Shown: in pieces, positions 42,556 to 52,482 of the stretch
How positions within the stretch are numbered: position 1 is the first letter of the stretch
How the letters are laid out: every line of letters begins with the position of its first letter
Origin: Streptomyces sp. TP-A0874
GTDB lineage: Bacteria; Actinomycetota; Actinomycetes; Streptomycetales; Streptomycetaceae
Assembly (NCBI RefSeq): GCF_001748085.1
Contig: NZ_BBZK01000003.1
Coordinates: 620,001 to 684,000, forward strand
Direction: 5' to 3'
DNA: 64,000 nt
Position numbers and translations under genes: made by a program
Notes under the pieces: model-generated
What the model was told of the DNA's origin: nothing
The model's input: the letters and a program-made list of their open reading frames with translations, nothing else
The model's database searches: none

Positions 42556-42571
42556 GAGTCGTTAGGTTGGG
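42556..42571 (+). promoter_or_regulatory. Candidate plus-strand promoter facing the 3' end of glnA
   Basis: GAGTCGTTAGGTTGGG contains TAGGTT (42563-42568) with TTGATC at 42538-42543, a 19-bp spacer. It matches the element before glnE in 15 of 16 bases. No open frame follows before the convergent glnA, so a short or antisense RNA is the only visible product. Tentative. Confidence 0.25.
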
Positions 42572-42616
42572 TGCCCGCGTTGGCGAAGTCCCCAGGGGAG
42601 GCCCACGGACGGCGCA

Positions 42617-42655
42617 CCCCCTGCCGAGCCGGCGTTTCACTGGTCGGGCAGGGGG
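42617..42655. terminator. Hairpin terminator behind glnA
   Basis: CCCCCTGCCGA pairs with TCGGGCAGGGGG (one bulged G), loop of about 16, located 18 bp after the glnA stop on the minus strand and also downstream of the 7-TM gene. Confidence 0.65.
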
Positions 42656-42672
42656 CCGGCGGCCTTTCTCGA

Positions 42673-44082
42673 TCAGATGTCGAAGTACAGCTCGAACTCG
42701 TGCGGGTGCGGCCGCAGCCGCATCGGGGCGATCTCGGCGGTCCGCTTGTAGTCGATCCAGGTCTCGATCAGGTCCTCGGTGAAGACACCGCCCGCCTGGA
42801 GGTACTCGTTGTCCGCCTCCAGGGCCTCGAGGACCGCGGGGAGGGAGGTCGGCACCTGCTCGACGTTCGCGTGCTCGTCCGGCGGCAGCTCGTAGAGGTC
42901 CTTGTCGATCGGCTCGGCGGGTTCGATCTTGTTCTTCACGCCGTCCAGCCCGGCCAGCAGCAGCGCGGAGAAGGCGAGGTACGGGTTGCTGGACGGGTCC
43001 GGGGCCCGGAACTCCACCCGCTTCGCCTTCGCGTTGGAGCCGGTGATGGGGATCCGCATCGCCGCCGAGCGGTTCCGCTGCGAGTAGACGAGGTTGACCG
43101 GAGCCTCGAAGCCCGGCACCAGGCGGTGGTAGGAGTTGATCGTGGGGTTGGTGAAGGCCAGCAGCGACGGGGCGTGCCTGAGGATGCCGCCCACGTAGTG
43201 GCGGGCGGTGTCCGAGAGGCCCGCGTAGCCCTGCTCGTCGTAGAAGAGCGGCTTCCCCCCGGCCCACAGGGACTGGTGGACGTGCATGCCGGAGCCGTTG
43301 TCGCCGAAGATCGGCTTCGGCATGAAGGTCGCGGTCTTGCCGTTCCGCCAGGCGACGTTCTTCACGATGTACTTGAAGAGCATGAGGTCGTCGGCGGCGG
43401 CGAGCAGCGTGTTGAACCTGTAGTTGATCTCCGCCTGACCCGCGGTGCCCACCTCGTGGTGCTGGCGCTCGACCTTCAGGCCCACCTTGTCGAGCTCCAG
43501 GGAGATCTCCGCGCGGAGGTCGGCGAAGTGGTCCACCGGCGGGGCCGGGAAGTAGCCGCCCTTGTACCGGACCTTGTAGCCGCGGTTGTCCTCGATGGCA
43601 CCGGTGTTCCAGGCCCCGGCCTCGGAGTCGATGTGGTAGAAGGACTCGTTCGCCGCGGTGTTGAAGCGCACGCTGTCGAAGACGTAGAACTCCGCCTCCG
43701 GCCCGAAGAACGCGGTGTCGGCGATGCCGGTGGAGATCAGGTAGGCCTCGGCCTTCCGCGCGATGTTCCGGGGGTCGCGGCTGTACTGCTCGCCGGTGAT
43801 CGGGTCGTGGATGAAGAAGTTGATGTTGAGCGTCTTGTCCCGCCGGAACGGGTCGACCCGAGCTGTGGCGAGGTCGGCCGCGAGCGCCATGTCGGACTCG
43901 TGGATGGCCTGGAAACCGCGGATCGAGGCACCGTCGAAGGCCAGCTCCTCCTCCGGGTCGAAGGTGTCGGCGGGCACCGTGAAGTGCTGCATCACTCCGG
44001 GCAGGTCACAGAACCGGACGTCGATGAACTTGACGTCCTCGTCCGCGATGAACCTCCGCGCGTCGTCGGCGTTCTCGAACAT
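42673..44082 (-). CDS. glnA: Glutamine synthetase I
   Basis: A 469-residue dodecameric GSI, the main ammonia-assimilating enzyme. Family motifs are [56 protein letters not shown] and [20 protein letters not shown]. Tyr397 in [11 protein letters not shown] is the adenylylation target of GlnE, encoded at 1.4-4.5 kb. The ATG has GGAGGAG upstream and gives the canonical length. Upstream are a GlnR box and a separate palindrome. The hairpin at 42617-42655 ends the transcript. Confidence 0.97.
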   Translation of the reverse strand: MFENADDARRFIADEDVKFIDVRFCDLPGVMQHFTVPADTFDPEEELAFDGASIRGFQAIHESDMALAADLATARVDPFRRDKTLNINFFIHDPITGEQYSRDPRNIARKAEAYLISTGIADTAFFGPEAEFYVFDSVRFNTAANESFYHIDSEAGAWNTGAIEDNRGYKVRYKGGYFPAPPVDHFADLRAEISLELDKVGLKVERQHHEVGTAGQAEINYRFNTLLAAADDLMLFKYIVKNVAWRNGKTATFMPKPIFGDNGSGMHVHQSLWAGGKPLFYDEQGYAGLSDTARHYVGGILRHAPSLLAFTNPTINSYHRLVPGFEAPVNLVYSQRNRSAAMRIPITGSNAKAKRVEFRAPDPSSNPYLAFSALLLAGLDGVKNKIEPAEPIDKDLYELPPDEHANVEQVPTSLPAVLEALEADNEYLQAGGVFTEDLIETWIDYKRTAEIAPMRLRPHPHEFELYFDI

Positions 44083-44123
44083 GCCACTCCTCCTAGCTCC
44101 CCGCCGGAGGGCGGGATCGCCTG

Positions 44124-44140
44124 ACATACGGCCCGTATGT
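44124..44140. promoter_or_regulatory. Perfect palindrome in the glnA leader
   Basis: ACATACGG-C-CCGTATGT is symmetric over all 17 bases around a single centre, 42 bp before the glnA start codon and downstream of the GlnR box. It could be an operator for a second regulator or an mRNA hairpin. Confidence 0.45.
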
Positions 44141-44175
44141 GCTGGCCCGCTGGGCCTCGACCATAGGGAGAAGGC

Positions 44176-44213
44176 ATTTCCCGGACATGACCCATTTGTT
44201 TCGCCGAGGTTAA
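44176..44213 (-). promoter_or_regulatory. GlnR binding box upstream of glnA
   Basis: On the minus strand the order TTAAC-n6-GAAAC-n6-GTCAT-n6-GAAAT matches the actinobacterial GlnR consensus gTnAc-n6-GaAAc repeated twice, with exact six-base spacers. Known biology: GlnR activates glnA under nitrogen limitation. Confidence 0.75.
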
Positions 44214-44333
44214 CCGGTCCGTTGTGCGGACCGGGTCCATCTGCGAGACGTGCCGCCGGGCCGCCGCCGGCGGCCCGGTTCTCCGCCATGGGGCGCACTC
44301 CGCCGGAGACCGCACTGGCAGTACCGTGGACGC

Positions 44334-44801
44334 GTGGACAACAGGCAAGCACTCGGATCGTGGCTCTCCGGCCCCCGCGCCGCGGCCGAGGAGATGGGCG
44401 TCGACTTCGGGTACCGGGGCGAGCGCCTCGGTCTGCCCGAGCAGGGGCCGGGTTCTCTCGCGCCGGTGGCCCGGCGGTTCGGAGCCCTCTTCATCGACTG
44501 GGCGCTCTGCGTGCTGGTCGCCTACGGTCTCTTCTCCGGCGGCGACCCGCGGTCGGCCAGCAACTGGGCGCTGGCGATCTTCGCCGTGCTCCAGGTGCTG
44601 ACGGTCGGCACCGTGGGGAGCAGCCCCGGAAAGCGTCTGCTCGGCCTGCGGGTGGTCGCCGAGGGCGGTGGACGGCTGGGGCCGCTGCGGGTGCTGCTCC
44701 GTACCGCGCTGCTGGTCGTGGTGATCCCCGCGGTGGTCTGGGACCGCGACGGCCGCGGGCTCCACGACCGGCTGAGCCGCGCCGTGCAGGTACGCATCTG
44801 A
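44334..44801 (+). CDS. RDD-family membrane protein
   Basis: A 155-residue protein with the RDD domain: [20 protein letters not shown] containing the Arg/Asp helix, [12 protein letters not shown] in the loop and [16 protein letters not shown] at the end. About three spans are present. Function is unknown; some RDD proteins act in ion transport. It is divergent from glnA, which is its usual neighbour in Streptomyces. The GTG start at 44334 gives a typical N-terminus. Confidence 0.85.
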   Translation: MDNRQALGSWLSGPRAAAEEMGVDFGYRGERLGLPEQGPGSLAPVARRFGALFIDWALCVLVAYGLFSGGDPRSASNWALAIFAVLQVLTVGTVGSSPGKRLLGLRVVAEGGGRLGPLRVLLRTALLVVVIPAVVWDRDGRGLHDRLSRAVQVRI

Positions 44802-44924
44802 GGCGACTCGTCCGGGGCCGCCCCGGACCGGCCGGGCCCTCCTGCTGCCGGCCGACCTCCGTCCCCGGCCCGGGCGGCGCGGGGCGCGACGGGAAGAGCT
44901 GTGCGGGTGACGGGGACGAAGACG

Positions 44925-44965
44925 GCGGAAGCGGCCGGGGACGACACGCTCCCGGCCGCTTCCGC
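44925..44965. terminator. Bidirectional hairpin terminator
   Basis: GCGGAAGCGGCCGGG and its exact complement form a 15-bp stem with an 11-base loop between the convergent RDD and DUF4191 genes. Confidence 0.75.
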
Positions 44966-44986
44966 ACTCCGACTCGCGAGCGGGGC

Positions 44987-45679
44987 TCAGCGCATCTTTC
45001 CGCCACCTCGGGGCATCCGCATGCCCTTGGGCATCGGCCCCTTCGGCACCGGCATGTTGCTCATCAGGTCTCCGAGCGCCCGCAGCCGGTCGTTGACCAC
45101 GGTGACCTGCGCCCCCGGAAGCACCCGGGGGAGCTTCATCAGATGGGTGCGGAGCTTCTTCAGCGGCACCTGGCCCTCGTCGTTGCCCACGATCACCTCG
45201 TGCACCGGCACTTCCGCCACCACGCGGGACATCCGCTTCTTCTCAGCGCCGAGCAGACCGCGGAGCCGGTTCGGGTTGCCCTCGCCGACCAGGACGATCC
45301 CGGCCTTGCCGACCGCCCGGTGTACGACGTCCTGCTGCCGGTTCATGGCCACCGCGGGGGTGATGGTCCAGCCGCGCTTCATGTTGTCCAGCACGGAGGC
45401 CGCCGCCCCCAGCTTGCCCTCGAGCTGGCCGAAGGCGGCCCGCTCGGCCCGGCGGCCGAAGACGATGGCCATCGCCAGGAAGGACAGCAGGAAGCCGAGG
45501 AAGCCGAGGTAGATCGGGTGGTCGATCAGGAAGCCCACGGCGAGCAGCACACCGAAGGTGACGATTCCCACAGCCGCGACGACAAGGCCGACCTTGGAGT
45601 CGACCCGTTTGGTCATCTTGTAAGTCAGGGCGATCTGCTTGAGACGCCCGGGATTCTCGGAGTTTTCCTGCCTCGCCAT
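44987..45679 (-). CDS. DUF4191 membrane protein
   Basis: A 230-residue protein of the DUF4191 family. A basic N-terminus (LKQIALTYKMTKRVD) precedes two membrane spans (VGLVVAAVGIVTFGVLLAVG and IYLGFLGFLLSFLAMAIVFG). A soluble domain follows, ending in a Met/Pro/Gly-rich tail (MPVPKGPMPKGMRMPRGG). Function is unknown. It is regularly found next to lipA in actinobacteria, which hints at a link to lipoate or envelope metabolism without proof. Confidence 0.82.
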   Translation of the reverse strand: MARQENSENPGRLKQIALTYKMTKRVDSKVGLVVAAVGIVTFGVLLAVGFLIDHPIYLGFLGFLLSFLAMAIVFGRRAERAAFGQLEGKLGAAASVLDNMKRGWTITPAVAMNRQQDVVHRAVGKAGIVLVGEGNPNRLRGLLGAEKKRMSRVVAEVPVHEVIVGNDEGQVPLKKLRTHLMKLPRVLPGAQVTVVNDRLRALGDLMSNMPVPKGPMPKGMRMPRGGGKMR

Positions 45680-45792
45680 GCGGCCGAGTTTACGTGGCCT
45701 GCGGAGCGTTGTTGGCCGCGGCCTCCGCTACCCCCGCGAGCCCGCGGTAGACCCGCCGGGCCCGTCCCCCGAAACCACCCGATCCCCGACGA

Positions 45793-45821
45793 GTGTGGGC
45801 GGCGGAAGCCGCCGCCCACAC
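45793..45821. terminator. Hairpin terminator behind lipA
   Basis: GTGTGGGCGGCGG pairs perfectly with CCGCCGCCCACAC around an AAG loop (13-bp stem), 113 bp downstream of the lipA stop on the minus strand. Confidence 0.65.
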
Positions 45822-45934
45822 CGTAGGAACAACAGCGGGGCCGGTGCGGTGACGGCCTCCGACCCGCATCCGGAGACCTTCGTTCCGGGGCGTCGTACTC
45901 CCGGTAGCGCCGCCCCGACCCGGCCTGCGGCGCC

Positions 45935-46879
45935 TCAGACGGCCTCGGCCGAGGCCGACCGCCGGTCCATCGCCTGCCGGTACAGCCGGCCCGCGCGGTA
46001 CGAGGAGCGGACCAGCGGCCCGGACATCACGCCCGCGTACCCGATGGCGTCCGCCTCCTCCTTGAGCTCGACGAACTCCTGCGGCTTGACCCAGCGCTCC
46101 ACCGGGTGGTGCCGGGGGGAGGGGCGCAGGTACTGGGTGATCGTGATCAGCTCGCAACCGGCCTCGTAGAGGTCCCGCAGCGCCTGGCTGACCTCCTCGC
46201 GCTCCTCGCCCATGCCGAGGATCAGGTTGGACTTGGTGACCAGACCCGCCTCCCGCGCCCGGGTGAGGACTTCCAGGGAGCGCTCGTAGCGGAAGCCGGG
46301 GCGGATCCGCTTGAAGATCCGGGGGACCGTCTCGACGTTGTGGGCCAGTACCTCCGGACGGGAGGAGAAGACCTCGGCCAACTGTTCGGGGACCGCGTTG
46401 AAGTCCGGGATCAGCAGCTCGACACCGGTCTCCGGCATCAGCCCGTGGATCTGCCGGACCGTCTCGGCGTACAGCCAGGCGCCGCCGTCGTCCAGGTCGT
46501 CCCGCGCCACACCGGTGATCGTGGCGTACCTGAGCTCCATCGTCCGGACCGACTCGGCGACCCGGCGGGGCTCGTCCCGGTCCAGCGCCTGCGGCTTGCC
46601 GGTGTCGATCTGGCAGAAGTCGCAGCGCCGGGTGCACTGGTCGCCGCCGATGAGGAAGGTGGCCTCCCGGTCCTCCCAGCACTCGTAGATGTTGGGGCAG
46701 CCGGCCTCCTGGCAGACCGTGTGCAGCCCCTCCCGCTTCACCAGACTGTGCAGCTCGGTGTACTCCGGCCCCATCTTCGCCCGGGTCTTGATCCACTCGG
46801 GCTTGCGCTCGATGGGGGTCTGGCTGTTCCGGACCTCCAGGCGCAGCATCTTCCGTCCGTCGGGTGCGACTGCGGACAC
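45935..46879 (-). CDS. lipA: Lipoyl synthase
   Basis: A 314-residue radical-SAM enzyme that inserts two sulfurs into octanoyl groups on lipoyl domains. The auxiliary cluster motif [12 protein letters not shown] and the radical-SAM motif C-TRR-C-DF-C are both present. [33 protein letters not shown] and [16 protein letters not shown] are conserved. GTG 46879 ([10 protein letters not shown]) is preferred over GTG 46888 because AAGGGGAG is then correctly spaced. It lies downstream of lipB, same strand. Confidence 0.96.
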   Translation of the reverse strand: MSAVAPDGRKMLRLEVRNSQTPIERKPEWIKTRAKMGPEYTELHSLVKREGLHTVCQEAGCPNIYECWEDREATFLIGGDQCTRRCDFCQIDTGKPQALDRDEPRRVAESVRTMELRYATITGVARDDLDDGGAWLYAETVRQIHGLMPETGVELLIPDFNAVPEQLAEVFSSRPEVLAHNVETVPRIFKRIRPGFRYERSLEVLTRAREAGLVTKSNLILGMGEEREEVSQALRDLYEAGCELITITQYLRPSPRHHPVERWVKPQEFVELKEEADAIGYAGVMSGPLVRSSYRAGRLYRQAMDRRSASAEAV

Positions 46880-47054
46880 GTCCGGCACTCCCCTTCGCTT
46901 GGCGCGGGTTTGGATTCTTCGGCCGAAACCAGGGTACGCCCGAGGTTTCGTCGGCTGTTCGGGGGCCGGAGCCGACGCTGTGCGCGGCTGGCCCGGCGGC
47001 CGGACACCAGAGCCGTCGCATCCGGTCCGCGGCGGCCGGAGCAGCGGCCCTGGC

Positions 47055-47939
47055 TCACCCGTCGGCCGGGCGGGGGAGCGGCCGAGCCGCGCTCAGCACC
47101 TCCCGCAGATGCCGCTCGACGACCGGCAGCACCTCGGCGACCGACACCTTCCGCCCCAGCTCCTCGGAGAGGGAGGTGACACCGGCGTCCCGGATGCCGC
47201 AGGGCACGATGCGGTCGTAGGAGGTGGTGTCCGGATCGCAGTTGAGGGAGAAGCCGTGCATGGTGACGCCCTTGGCGGCCCGCACCCCGATCGCCGCGAC
47301 CTTCCGGTCCTCGCCGCGCTGGCCCGCGTTGGAGGGCGCGTACTGCGGCCCCGCCATACGCGGGTCGAACTCCTCCTCCGGAGCGCCGCCCGGCGCCATC
47401 GAGGGTGCGAGATCGAGCGAGAGCCCGCCGAGAGCGGGACGCTGCGCCACCGGGTCGCCGAGCACCCAGACTCCGCTGCGGCCCTCGACCCGGGCGGTCT
47501 CCAGGCCGAACTCGGCGCAGGTGCGGATCAGCGCCTCCTCCAGGCGGCGTACGTGCGCGACCACGTCCACCGGCCTCGGCAGCTTGAGGATCGGGTAGCC
47601 GACGAGCTGCCCCGGACCGTGCCAGGTGATCTTGCCGCCCCGATCGACGTCCACCACCGGAGTGCCGTCCAGCGGCCGCTCGTCGTCCCTGGTCCGGGAG
47701 CCGGCGGTGTAGACCGGCTGGTGCTCCAGCAGCAGGCAGGTGTCGGGGATCTCGTCGGCGAACCGGGCGGCGTGCACCCGGCGCTGCTCCGCCCACGCCT
47801 CCCGGTACTCCACCGCCTCCGGCCCGAAGCCGAGATGGACGCAGCGCAGCTCGGGCGGTTCGACGGGGCCGGTCGGCGGGAGGGGGGCGGTGTGGACCGA
47901 GGACGCGGACGGTGCTTCCCCGGAGAGCGCAGCACTCAC
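47055..47939 (-). CDS. lipB: Lipoyl(octanoyl) transferase
   Basis: A 294-residue enzyme that moves octanoate from acyl carrier protein to lipoyl domains before LipA acts. Conserved parts are [56 protein letters not shown] and [14 protein letters not shown] with the catalytic Cys. There is a 35-residue Ser/Pro-rich N-terminal extension. A long insertion around residues 175-205 ([20 protein letters not shown]) is also longer than in E. coli. The GTG start has GAGGAG upstream. Confidence 0.95.
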   Translation of the reverse strand: MSAALSGEAPSASSVHTAPLPPTGPVEPPELRCVHLGFGPEAVEYREAWAEQRRVHAARFADEIPDTCLLLEHQPVYTAGSRTRDDERPLDGTPVVDVDRGGKITWHGPGQLVGYPILKLPRPVDVVAHVRRLEEALIRTCAEFGLETARVEGRSGVWVLGDPVAQRPALGGLSLDLAPSMAPGGAPEEEFDPRMAGPQYAPSNAGQRGEDRKVAAIGVRAAKGVTMHGFSLNCDPDTTSYDRIVPCGIRDAGVTSLSEELGRKVSVAEVLPVVERHLREVLSAARPLPRPADG

Positions 47940-48215
47940 GGCAGCTCCTCTTCGATGTCTCCGATCGACGCGGCCTCCCGCGCCCCAGCCACTCTACGAC
48001 CAGTCACTCCGACGGGTACCAGCCGACCGTCGAGTGGGCCTCCGGAGTCTGACGGAGTCCTGCTCACACGAACGGATGAATGAGCTGCGGACGGCTGCCG
48101 GAGGGGCGCCGGGGGCGCTAAATTCGCGGCGGTCCAGCGAGGGCGATCACACACCACTGGTTCCTCGACCGCCGCCGCTCGTACCACGGGGTCCGGAAGG
48201 CAGGAGACCGCACAG

Positions 48216-49802
48216 TTGACGACTGAACGACCCCCTATCGAACTGTCCGAGGCGCCGGCCCAGCAGCGCCTCCCCAACCGCCGGCTGGCCGCGCTCATCG
48301 CCGAGGCCGGCTTCTCCAACGCCGGTCTGGCCCGGCGCGTCGACCAACTCGGCGCCGAGCACGGCCTCGACCTGCGGTACGACAAGACCTCGGTGACCCG
48401 CTGGCTGCGCGGCCAACAGCCGCGGGGGGCGACGCCCGCGCTGATCGCCGAGGTCTTCACCCGGCGGCTGGGCCGTCGGCTCTCGGCACAGGACCTCGGG
48501 CTCGACGCCTGCGCCCCGGTCTACGCGGGGCTGGAGTTCGCGGCCACCCCGGTGGAGGCCGTGGACATCGTGAGCGGGCTGTGGCGCAAGGACTGCGGCA
48601 GCGTGGCCGACCTCCGCAGGATCGCTTTCACCCCCGCCGGGCTCGTGGTGCCCAGCCGGGACTGGCTCATCGGCGAGCCGGACGAACGGGTGGCCCGAGG
48701 GGTGGAGGCAGCGCCGGAGACGGTGCCCGGCCAGGGCCGGTCCGCCGGCTCGCCCCTCGCGGGGCGGGCCGGGGGGAGGCAGCCGGGTCCGGCCGCAGCA
48801 GGCCGGGGCGGGCCCCGCGTTCCGCCGCCCTCCGCCGGGCCGCCGCCGACCGGATCGACGGTGCCGCGCCAGCGGCAGGCCGACCGGGAGCCCGGGCACC
48901 GGGTCACCGAGGGGGACATCGCCGCACTGAACTCCGTGAGCGCCCTCTTCCGGAACCTCGACCACGCGTACGGGGGCGGGCACGCTCGGCAGGCGCTGGT
49001 GCGGTACCTGGAGCACGAGGTCGAGCCGATGCTGCGCGGGGTGTACCCCGAACGGATCGGCCGACGGCTCTTCGCCGCCGTCGCCGACCTGACCCGGCTC
49101 GCCGGATGGACCTCGTACGACATCGCGGCCCACGGACTGGCGCAGCGCTACTTCGTGCAGGCGCTCCGGCTCGCCCAGGCCGCCGGGGACCGGGAGTACG
49201 GCGGCTACGTGCTGGTGACCATGAGCAGGCAGGCGGTCTACCTCGGCCACGGCCGGGAAGCGGTGCAGCTCGCCCGGGTGGCCCAGCAGGGGGTCGGACC
49301 GGACGCGCCACCGCCGGTGCGTGCCCTGCTGCACGCGGCCGAGGCGCGCGGACACGGTGTGCTGTCGGACGTGCGCGCCTGCACGGGGGCGCTGGCCCGG
49401 GCGGAACGGGCCCTGGAAGCGGCCCGGGGCACCGAGCAGGCACCGGGTTGGGCGGCCTTTTTCGACGAGGCACAACTGGCCGACGAGTTCGGTCACTGCT
49501 ACCGGGACCTGCGGCAGTACCGGGCGGCGGCCCAGTACGCCGAGCGCTCGCTGCGGCTCCGTGCGGCGGGGTACGTGCGGAGCCGGCTGTTCTGCCGGGT
49601 GGTCCTGGCCTCCGCCCGGCTGGCACTAGGCGATCTCGAACAGGCCTGTGCGCTGGGGCTGGAGGCGGCTCGGCAGGCCGCGCAGATGCGGTCGACCCGG
49701 GCGTTGGAGTACGTGCGCGACTTCGAGCGCCGACTGGAGCCGTACCGGGACGCCGGGCCGGTCCGCGGCTACCGGGAGCGGGTCGAGGCGCTGGCCCTCT
49801 GA
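48216..49802 (+). CDS. HTH/TPR-type regulator (NsdA-like)
   Basis: A 528-residue Streptomyces-type regulator. An N-terminal XRE-like segment (LAALIAEAGFSNAGLARRVD and KTSVTRWLRGQQPRGATPAL) is followed by a Gly/Pro/Arg-rich linker (residues about 165-230). Then comes a long helical TPR-like C-terminal domain (RYFVQALRLAQAAGDREYGG; YVLVTMSRQAVYLGHGREAV). This architecture resembles NsdA/NsdB-type developmental regulators, but orthology is not claimed. The TTG start follows AGGAGA by eight bases. It is divergent from lipB and ends at a strong terminator. Confidence 0.78.
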   Translation: MTTERPPIELSEAPAQQRLPNRRLAALIAEAGFSNAGLARRVDQLGAEHGLDLRYDKTSVTRWLRGQQPRGATPALIAEVFTRRLGRRLSAQDLGLDACAPVYAGLEFAATPVEAVDIVSGLWRKDCGSVADLRRIAFTPAGLVVPSRDWLIGEPDERVARGVEAAPETVPGQGRSAGSPLAGRAGGRQPGPAAAGRGGPRVPPPSAGPPPTGSTVPRQRQADREPGHRVTEGDIAALNSVSALFRNLDHAYGGGHARQALVRYLEHEVEPMLRGVYPERIGRRLFAAVADLTRLAGWTSYDIAAHGLAQRYFVQALRLAQAAGDREYGGYVLVTMSRQAVYLGHGREAVQLARVAQQGVGPDAPPPVRALLHAAEARGHGVLSDVRACTGALARAERALEAARGTEQAPGWAAFFDEAQLADEFGHCYRDLRQYRAAAQYAERSLRLRAAGYVRSRLFCRVVLASARLALGDLEQACALGLEAARQAAQMRSTRALEYVRDFERRLEPYRDAGPVRGYRERVEALAL

Positions 49803-49815
49803 GCGGCGGGGGAGC

Positions 49816-49863
49816 GCCTCGGCCCGCTCCGGCGCCCGACGGGTCGACGGAGCGGGCCGAGGC
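49816..49863. terminator. Bidirectional hairpin terminator
   Basis: GCCTCGGCCCGCTCCG and its exact complement form a 16-bp stem with a 16-base loop between the convergent regulator and FAD oxidoreductase genes. Confidence 0.75.
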
Positions 49864-49900
49864 CCGGCGGTGGGGGTGCCGCCCCCGCGAGGTGGTTCGG

Positions 49901-51229
49901 TCAGGCGGCGGCCGCGGCCGGTGCCGAGGGGGCGGCGGCCAGGCCGAAGTCTCCGAGCAGGGCGTCGGCCGCCCGTCGGCCGGAGATCAGCGCTCCCTCC
50001 ACAGAGCTGGTGTCCCGGTGGTCGCCGCACACGTAGAGGCCGGACAGCAGCCGTACGGGGCGCTGGAAGTCATGCGGCGCGGGCATCGCCGGCACCGCCT
50101 CCGGATCATGGTGGGCGCCGATCAGTTCCCAGTCCTCCGTGCAGGTCCCGTACAGCTCCGCCAGCTGGCGACGCGCCGCCTTGTCCAGGACGCCGATCGG
50201 TTCGGCGGAGACCGGCCCGAGCACCGTCGAGGTGATCAGCGGGCGGCCCGGTGGGGTGCGGGAGGGGTCGGTCGCGCTGACGACCGCGGTGTGCGAGACC
50301 GGTCCCCGGCGGTCCGCGTCCAGGAACAGCGCCGGCTCCTCGGTGGGGGCGGCCTCGGCGGTGTGGTGGAGCACGGTCGCCGGGTGGAAGTCGGGCACCC
50401 GCAACCCCGGCAGCAGTTCGGAGGCCGAGCGCGCGTCGGTGGCCACCACCACGGCCCGGCAGCCCAGCACCCCGTGGTCGGCCGTGGTCACGCTGGTGGT
50501 GGCGGCCGAGACGGCCCGCACCCCGGTGCACACCGTGTCCGGTGGGAGGGCCGCGGCCAGCAGGTCGGGCAGGGCGGAGGCGCCGCCGGCCGGCAGGCAG
50601 AGTCGGCCGCGGGCGTAACCGCGGAGAGCGAGGTCGGCGCAGTGGCTGGAGGTGGTCAGCTCCGGGTCGCCGAGGAGCGCGGCGAGCAGCGGTCGGAGGA
50701 AGCCGTCGACGGTGCGGGCGGGCAGGCCCCGGGAGCTGAGCGCCTCCGCCGCCGAGCGTTCCGGCCGGGCGAGGGTGCGGCCGGTGGGGGTCCCCGCGAG
50801 GCGGTTCAGGGCGGCGGTGAGCCGGGCCTGGTCCAGGGCGTCGCTCCGGGGAGCACGGGCAGCATGCGCCAGAGCACGCACCGTGGTGAGCGCCCCCCGG
50901 GTGCTCCGGAGTTCGGGCATCCGCCGCGAGCGCCCGCCACTGCGCACCAGCACCCCGGCGGAGAAGGGCCGCAGCACCAGCGAGGACAGCCCGGCGTGGC
51001 GGGTGAGCTCCATGGAACCGGTGGTGAGCAGGCGGCCGGAGCGGTCCAGTAGGAAGCCGTCGACCTGGTCGGTGACCATGCGCCCGCCGGGACGTCCCGA
51101 GGCCTCCAGGACGGCGACGGACAAGCCCGCCTCGGCGATCCGATGGGCGGCGGAGAGGCCGGCGAGGCCCGATCCCACGACGATGACGTCCGCCCGCTGG
51201 TCCTTGGTGCGGCGTGCGCTACTGAGCAC
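49901..51229 (-). CDS. FAD-dependent amine oxidase/phytoene desaturase-like oxidoreductase
   Basis: A 442-residue flavoprotein. The dinucleotide-binding motif DVIVVGSGLAGLSAAHRIAE is near the N-terminus, with a GRP GGRM continuation (VLEASGRPGGRMVTDQ). The FAD C-terminal motif is YVCGDHRDTSSVEGALISGR. It belongs to the NAD(P)-binding amine oxidase/protoporphyrinogen oxidase-like superfamily; the substrate is unknown. The tail is Ala/Pro-rich. The GTG start has GGGGAGGG upstream. The 302 bp before it hold a 7-bp hairpin (51353-51370) and a TAGGCT hexamer on the minus strand (51332-51337), but no gene. Confidence 0.85.
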   Translation of the reverse strand: MLSSARRTKDQRADVIVVGSGLAGLSAAHRIAEAGLSVAVLEASGRPGGRMVTDQVDGFLLDRSGRLLTTGSMELTRHAGLSSLVLRPFSAGVLVRSGGRSRRMPELRSTRGALTTVRALAHAARAPRSDALDQARLTAALNRLAGTPTGRTLARPERSAAEALSSRGLPARTVDGFLRPLLAALLGDPELTTSSHCADLALRGYARGRLCLPAGGASALPDLLAAALPPDTVCTGVRAVSAATTSVTTADHGVLGCRAVVVATDARSASELLPGLRVPDFHPATVLHHTAEAAPTEEPALFLDADRRGPVSHTAVVSATDPSRTPPGRPLITSTVLGPVSAEPIGVLDKAARRQLAELYGTCTEDWELIGAHHDPEAVPAMPAPHDFQRPVRLLSGLYVCGDHRDTSSVEGALISGRRAADALLGDFGLAAAPSAPAAAAA

Positions 51230-51531
51230 GTGACCCTCCCCGAGGTCGGCTGGTTCTCCGCGCTGGGTTCTCCCGGGGTGCTGGAGACCTCATGCCCCTC
51301 AGCGGCCACCGGCATGCCCGATATCGCGATGAGCCTAAGTTCGGATGAGATGGGTGCGCAGTCGCGCACCGACCGGGCACGGGTGCACGGGCTCCGGCCG
51401 TCGCGCGCCCTCCACCGTGTGTCCGTCCGCCGGCGCCCGGCGATCCGCACCGGCCCGCCGACGTCTCCCCGTCGCGCCCGGGCCGGCTGCCGCACCACCG
51501 CTGATCCAATCCGTCCCGCCCTGCGCGGGGG

Positions 51532-52422
51532 TCAGTGCAGGGCGGCCCGGATCGCGGCGTCCACCTCGGGGAAGACGAAGGAGAAGCCCGACCGCGACAG
51601 CTTCGCCGGCAGCACCCGCTGGCTGCTGAGGACATCGCCGGCGAACTCGCCGAGCACCAGCCGCAGCGCGGGCGCGGGCGCGGCGGCGACCGTCGGGCGG
51701 CGCAGCACCCGCCCCATGGCCGCCGTCACCTCGCGGTTGGTGACCGGGGCGGGGCCGGTGAGGTTGACCGGGCCGGAGAGCGAGTCCGTCTCCAGGATGT
51801 GCCTCAGGGCGGCGATGTGGTCGGCCAGGGCGATGAAACTCCAGTACTGGCGCCCGTCGCCCAACCGTCCGCCGAGCCCCAGCCGGAAGAGCGGGAACAG
51901 CCGGCCCCAGGCGCCTCCCTCGCGGGCCACCACCAGCCCGGTCCGGCCGAAGACCGTCCGGATCCCGGCCCGCACGGCGGCGCCCGCCGCGGCCTCCCAC
52001 TCCTGGCACACCTCGGCCAGGAAACCCTCACCCGGGGGCGCCTCCTCGTCCACCGGCCGGTCCCCGGTGTCGCCGTAGTAGCCGATCGCCGAGCCGCACA
52101 GCAGTACCCGCGGCGGGGTGTCCAGCGTGGCGAGCGCCTCGGCGATGGCCGTGGTGCCCAGGACCCGGCTGTCCCGAATCTTCTCCTTGTACCCGGCCGT
52201 CCAGCGGTGGTCGCCGACGCCGGCGCCGGCGAGGTGCACCACCGCGTCACAGCCGATCAGACCGGAGGTGTCGACGTATCCCCCCAGCGGATCCCAGCGG
52301 ACCTCGTCCGGCGCGCGGGGCGGCCGGCGCACCAGCCGCACCGTCTCGTGACCGTCGGCCCGCAGCGAGCCGAGGAGGGCCGAGCCGATGAGACCGCTCG
52401 AACCGGTGATCGCGATGCGCAT
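51532..52422 (-). CDS. TIGR01777-family NAD-dependent epimerase-like protein
   Basis: A 296-residue atypical SDR. It starts MRIAITGSSGLIGSALLGSL (NAD(P) loop), with DAVVHLAGAGVGDHRWT, ALATLDTPPRVLLCGSAIGY and GLVVAREGGAWGRLFPLFRL in the middle. The C-terminal DUF1731 part contains VLPAKLSRSGFSF. This family is related to SulA/YfcH proteins of unclear reaction. It is divergent from the acetyltransferase gene. ATG 52431, three codons upstream, is an alternative start. Confidence 0.88.
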   Translation of the reverse strand: MRIAITGSSGLIGSALLGSLRADGHETVRLVRRPPRAPDEVRWDPLGGYVDTSGLIGCDAVVHLAGAGVGDHRWTAGYKEKIRDSRVLGTTAIAEALATLDTPPRVLLCGSAIGYYGDTGDRPVDEEAPPGEGFLAEVCQEWEAAAGAAVRAGIRTVFGRTGLVVAREGGAWGRLFPLFRLGLGGRLGDGRQYWSFIALADHIAALRHILETDSLSGPVNLTGPAPVTNREVTAAMGRVLRRPTVAAAPAPALRLVLGEFAGDVLSSQRVLPAKLSRSGFSFVFPEVDAAIRAALH

Positions 52423-52482
52423 GCACGCCATCCTGCCCCGAAGCGGCTCCCGGCACCCTGCCGTGTCCCCGTGGAGGGCAGA

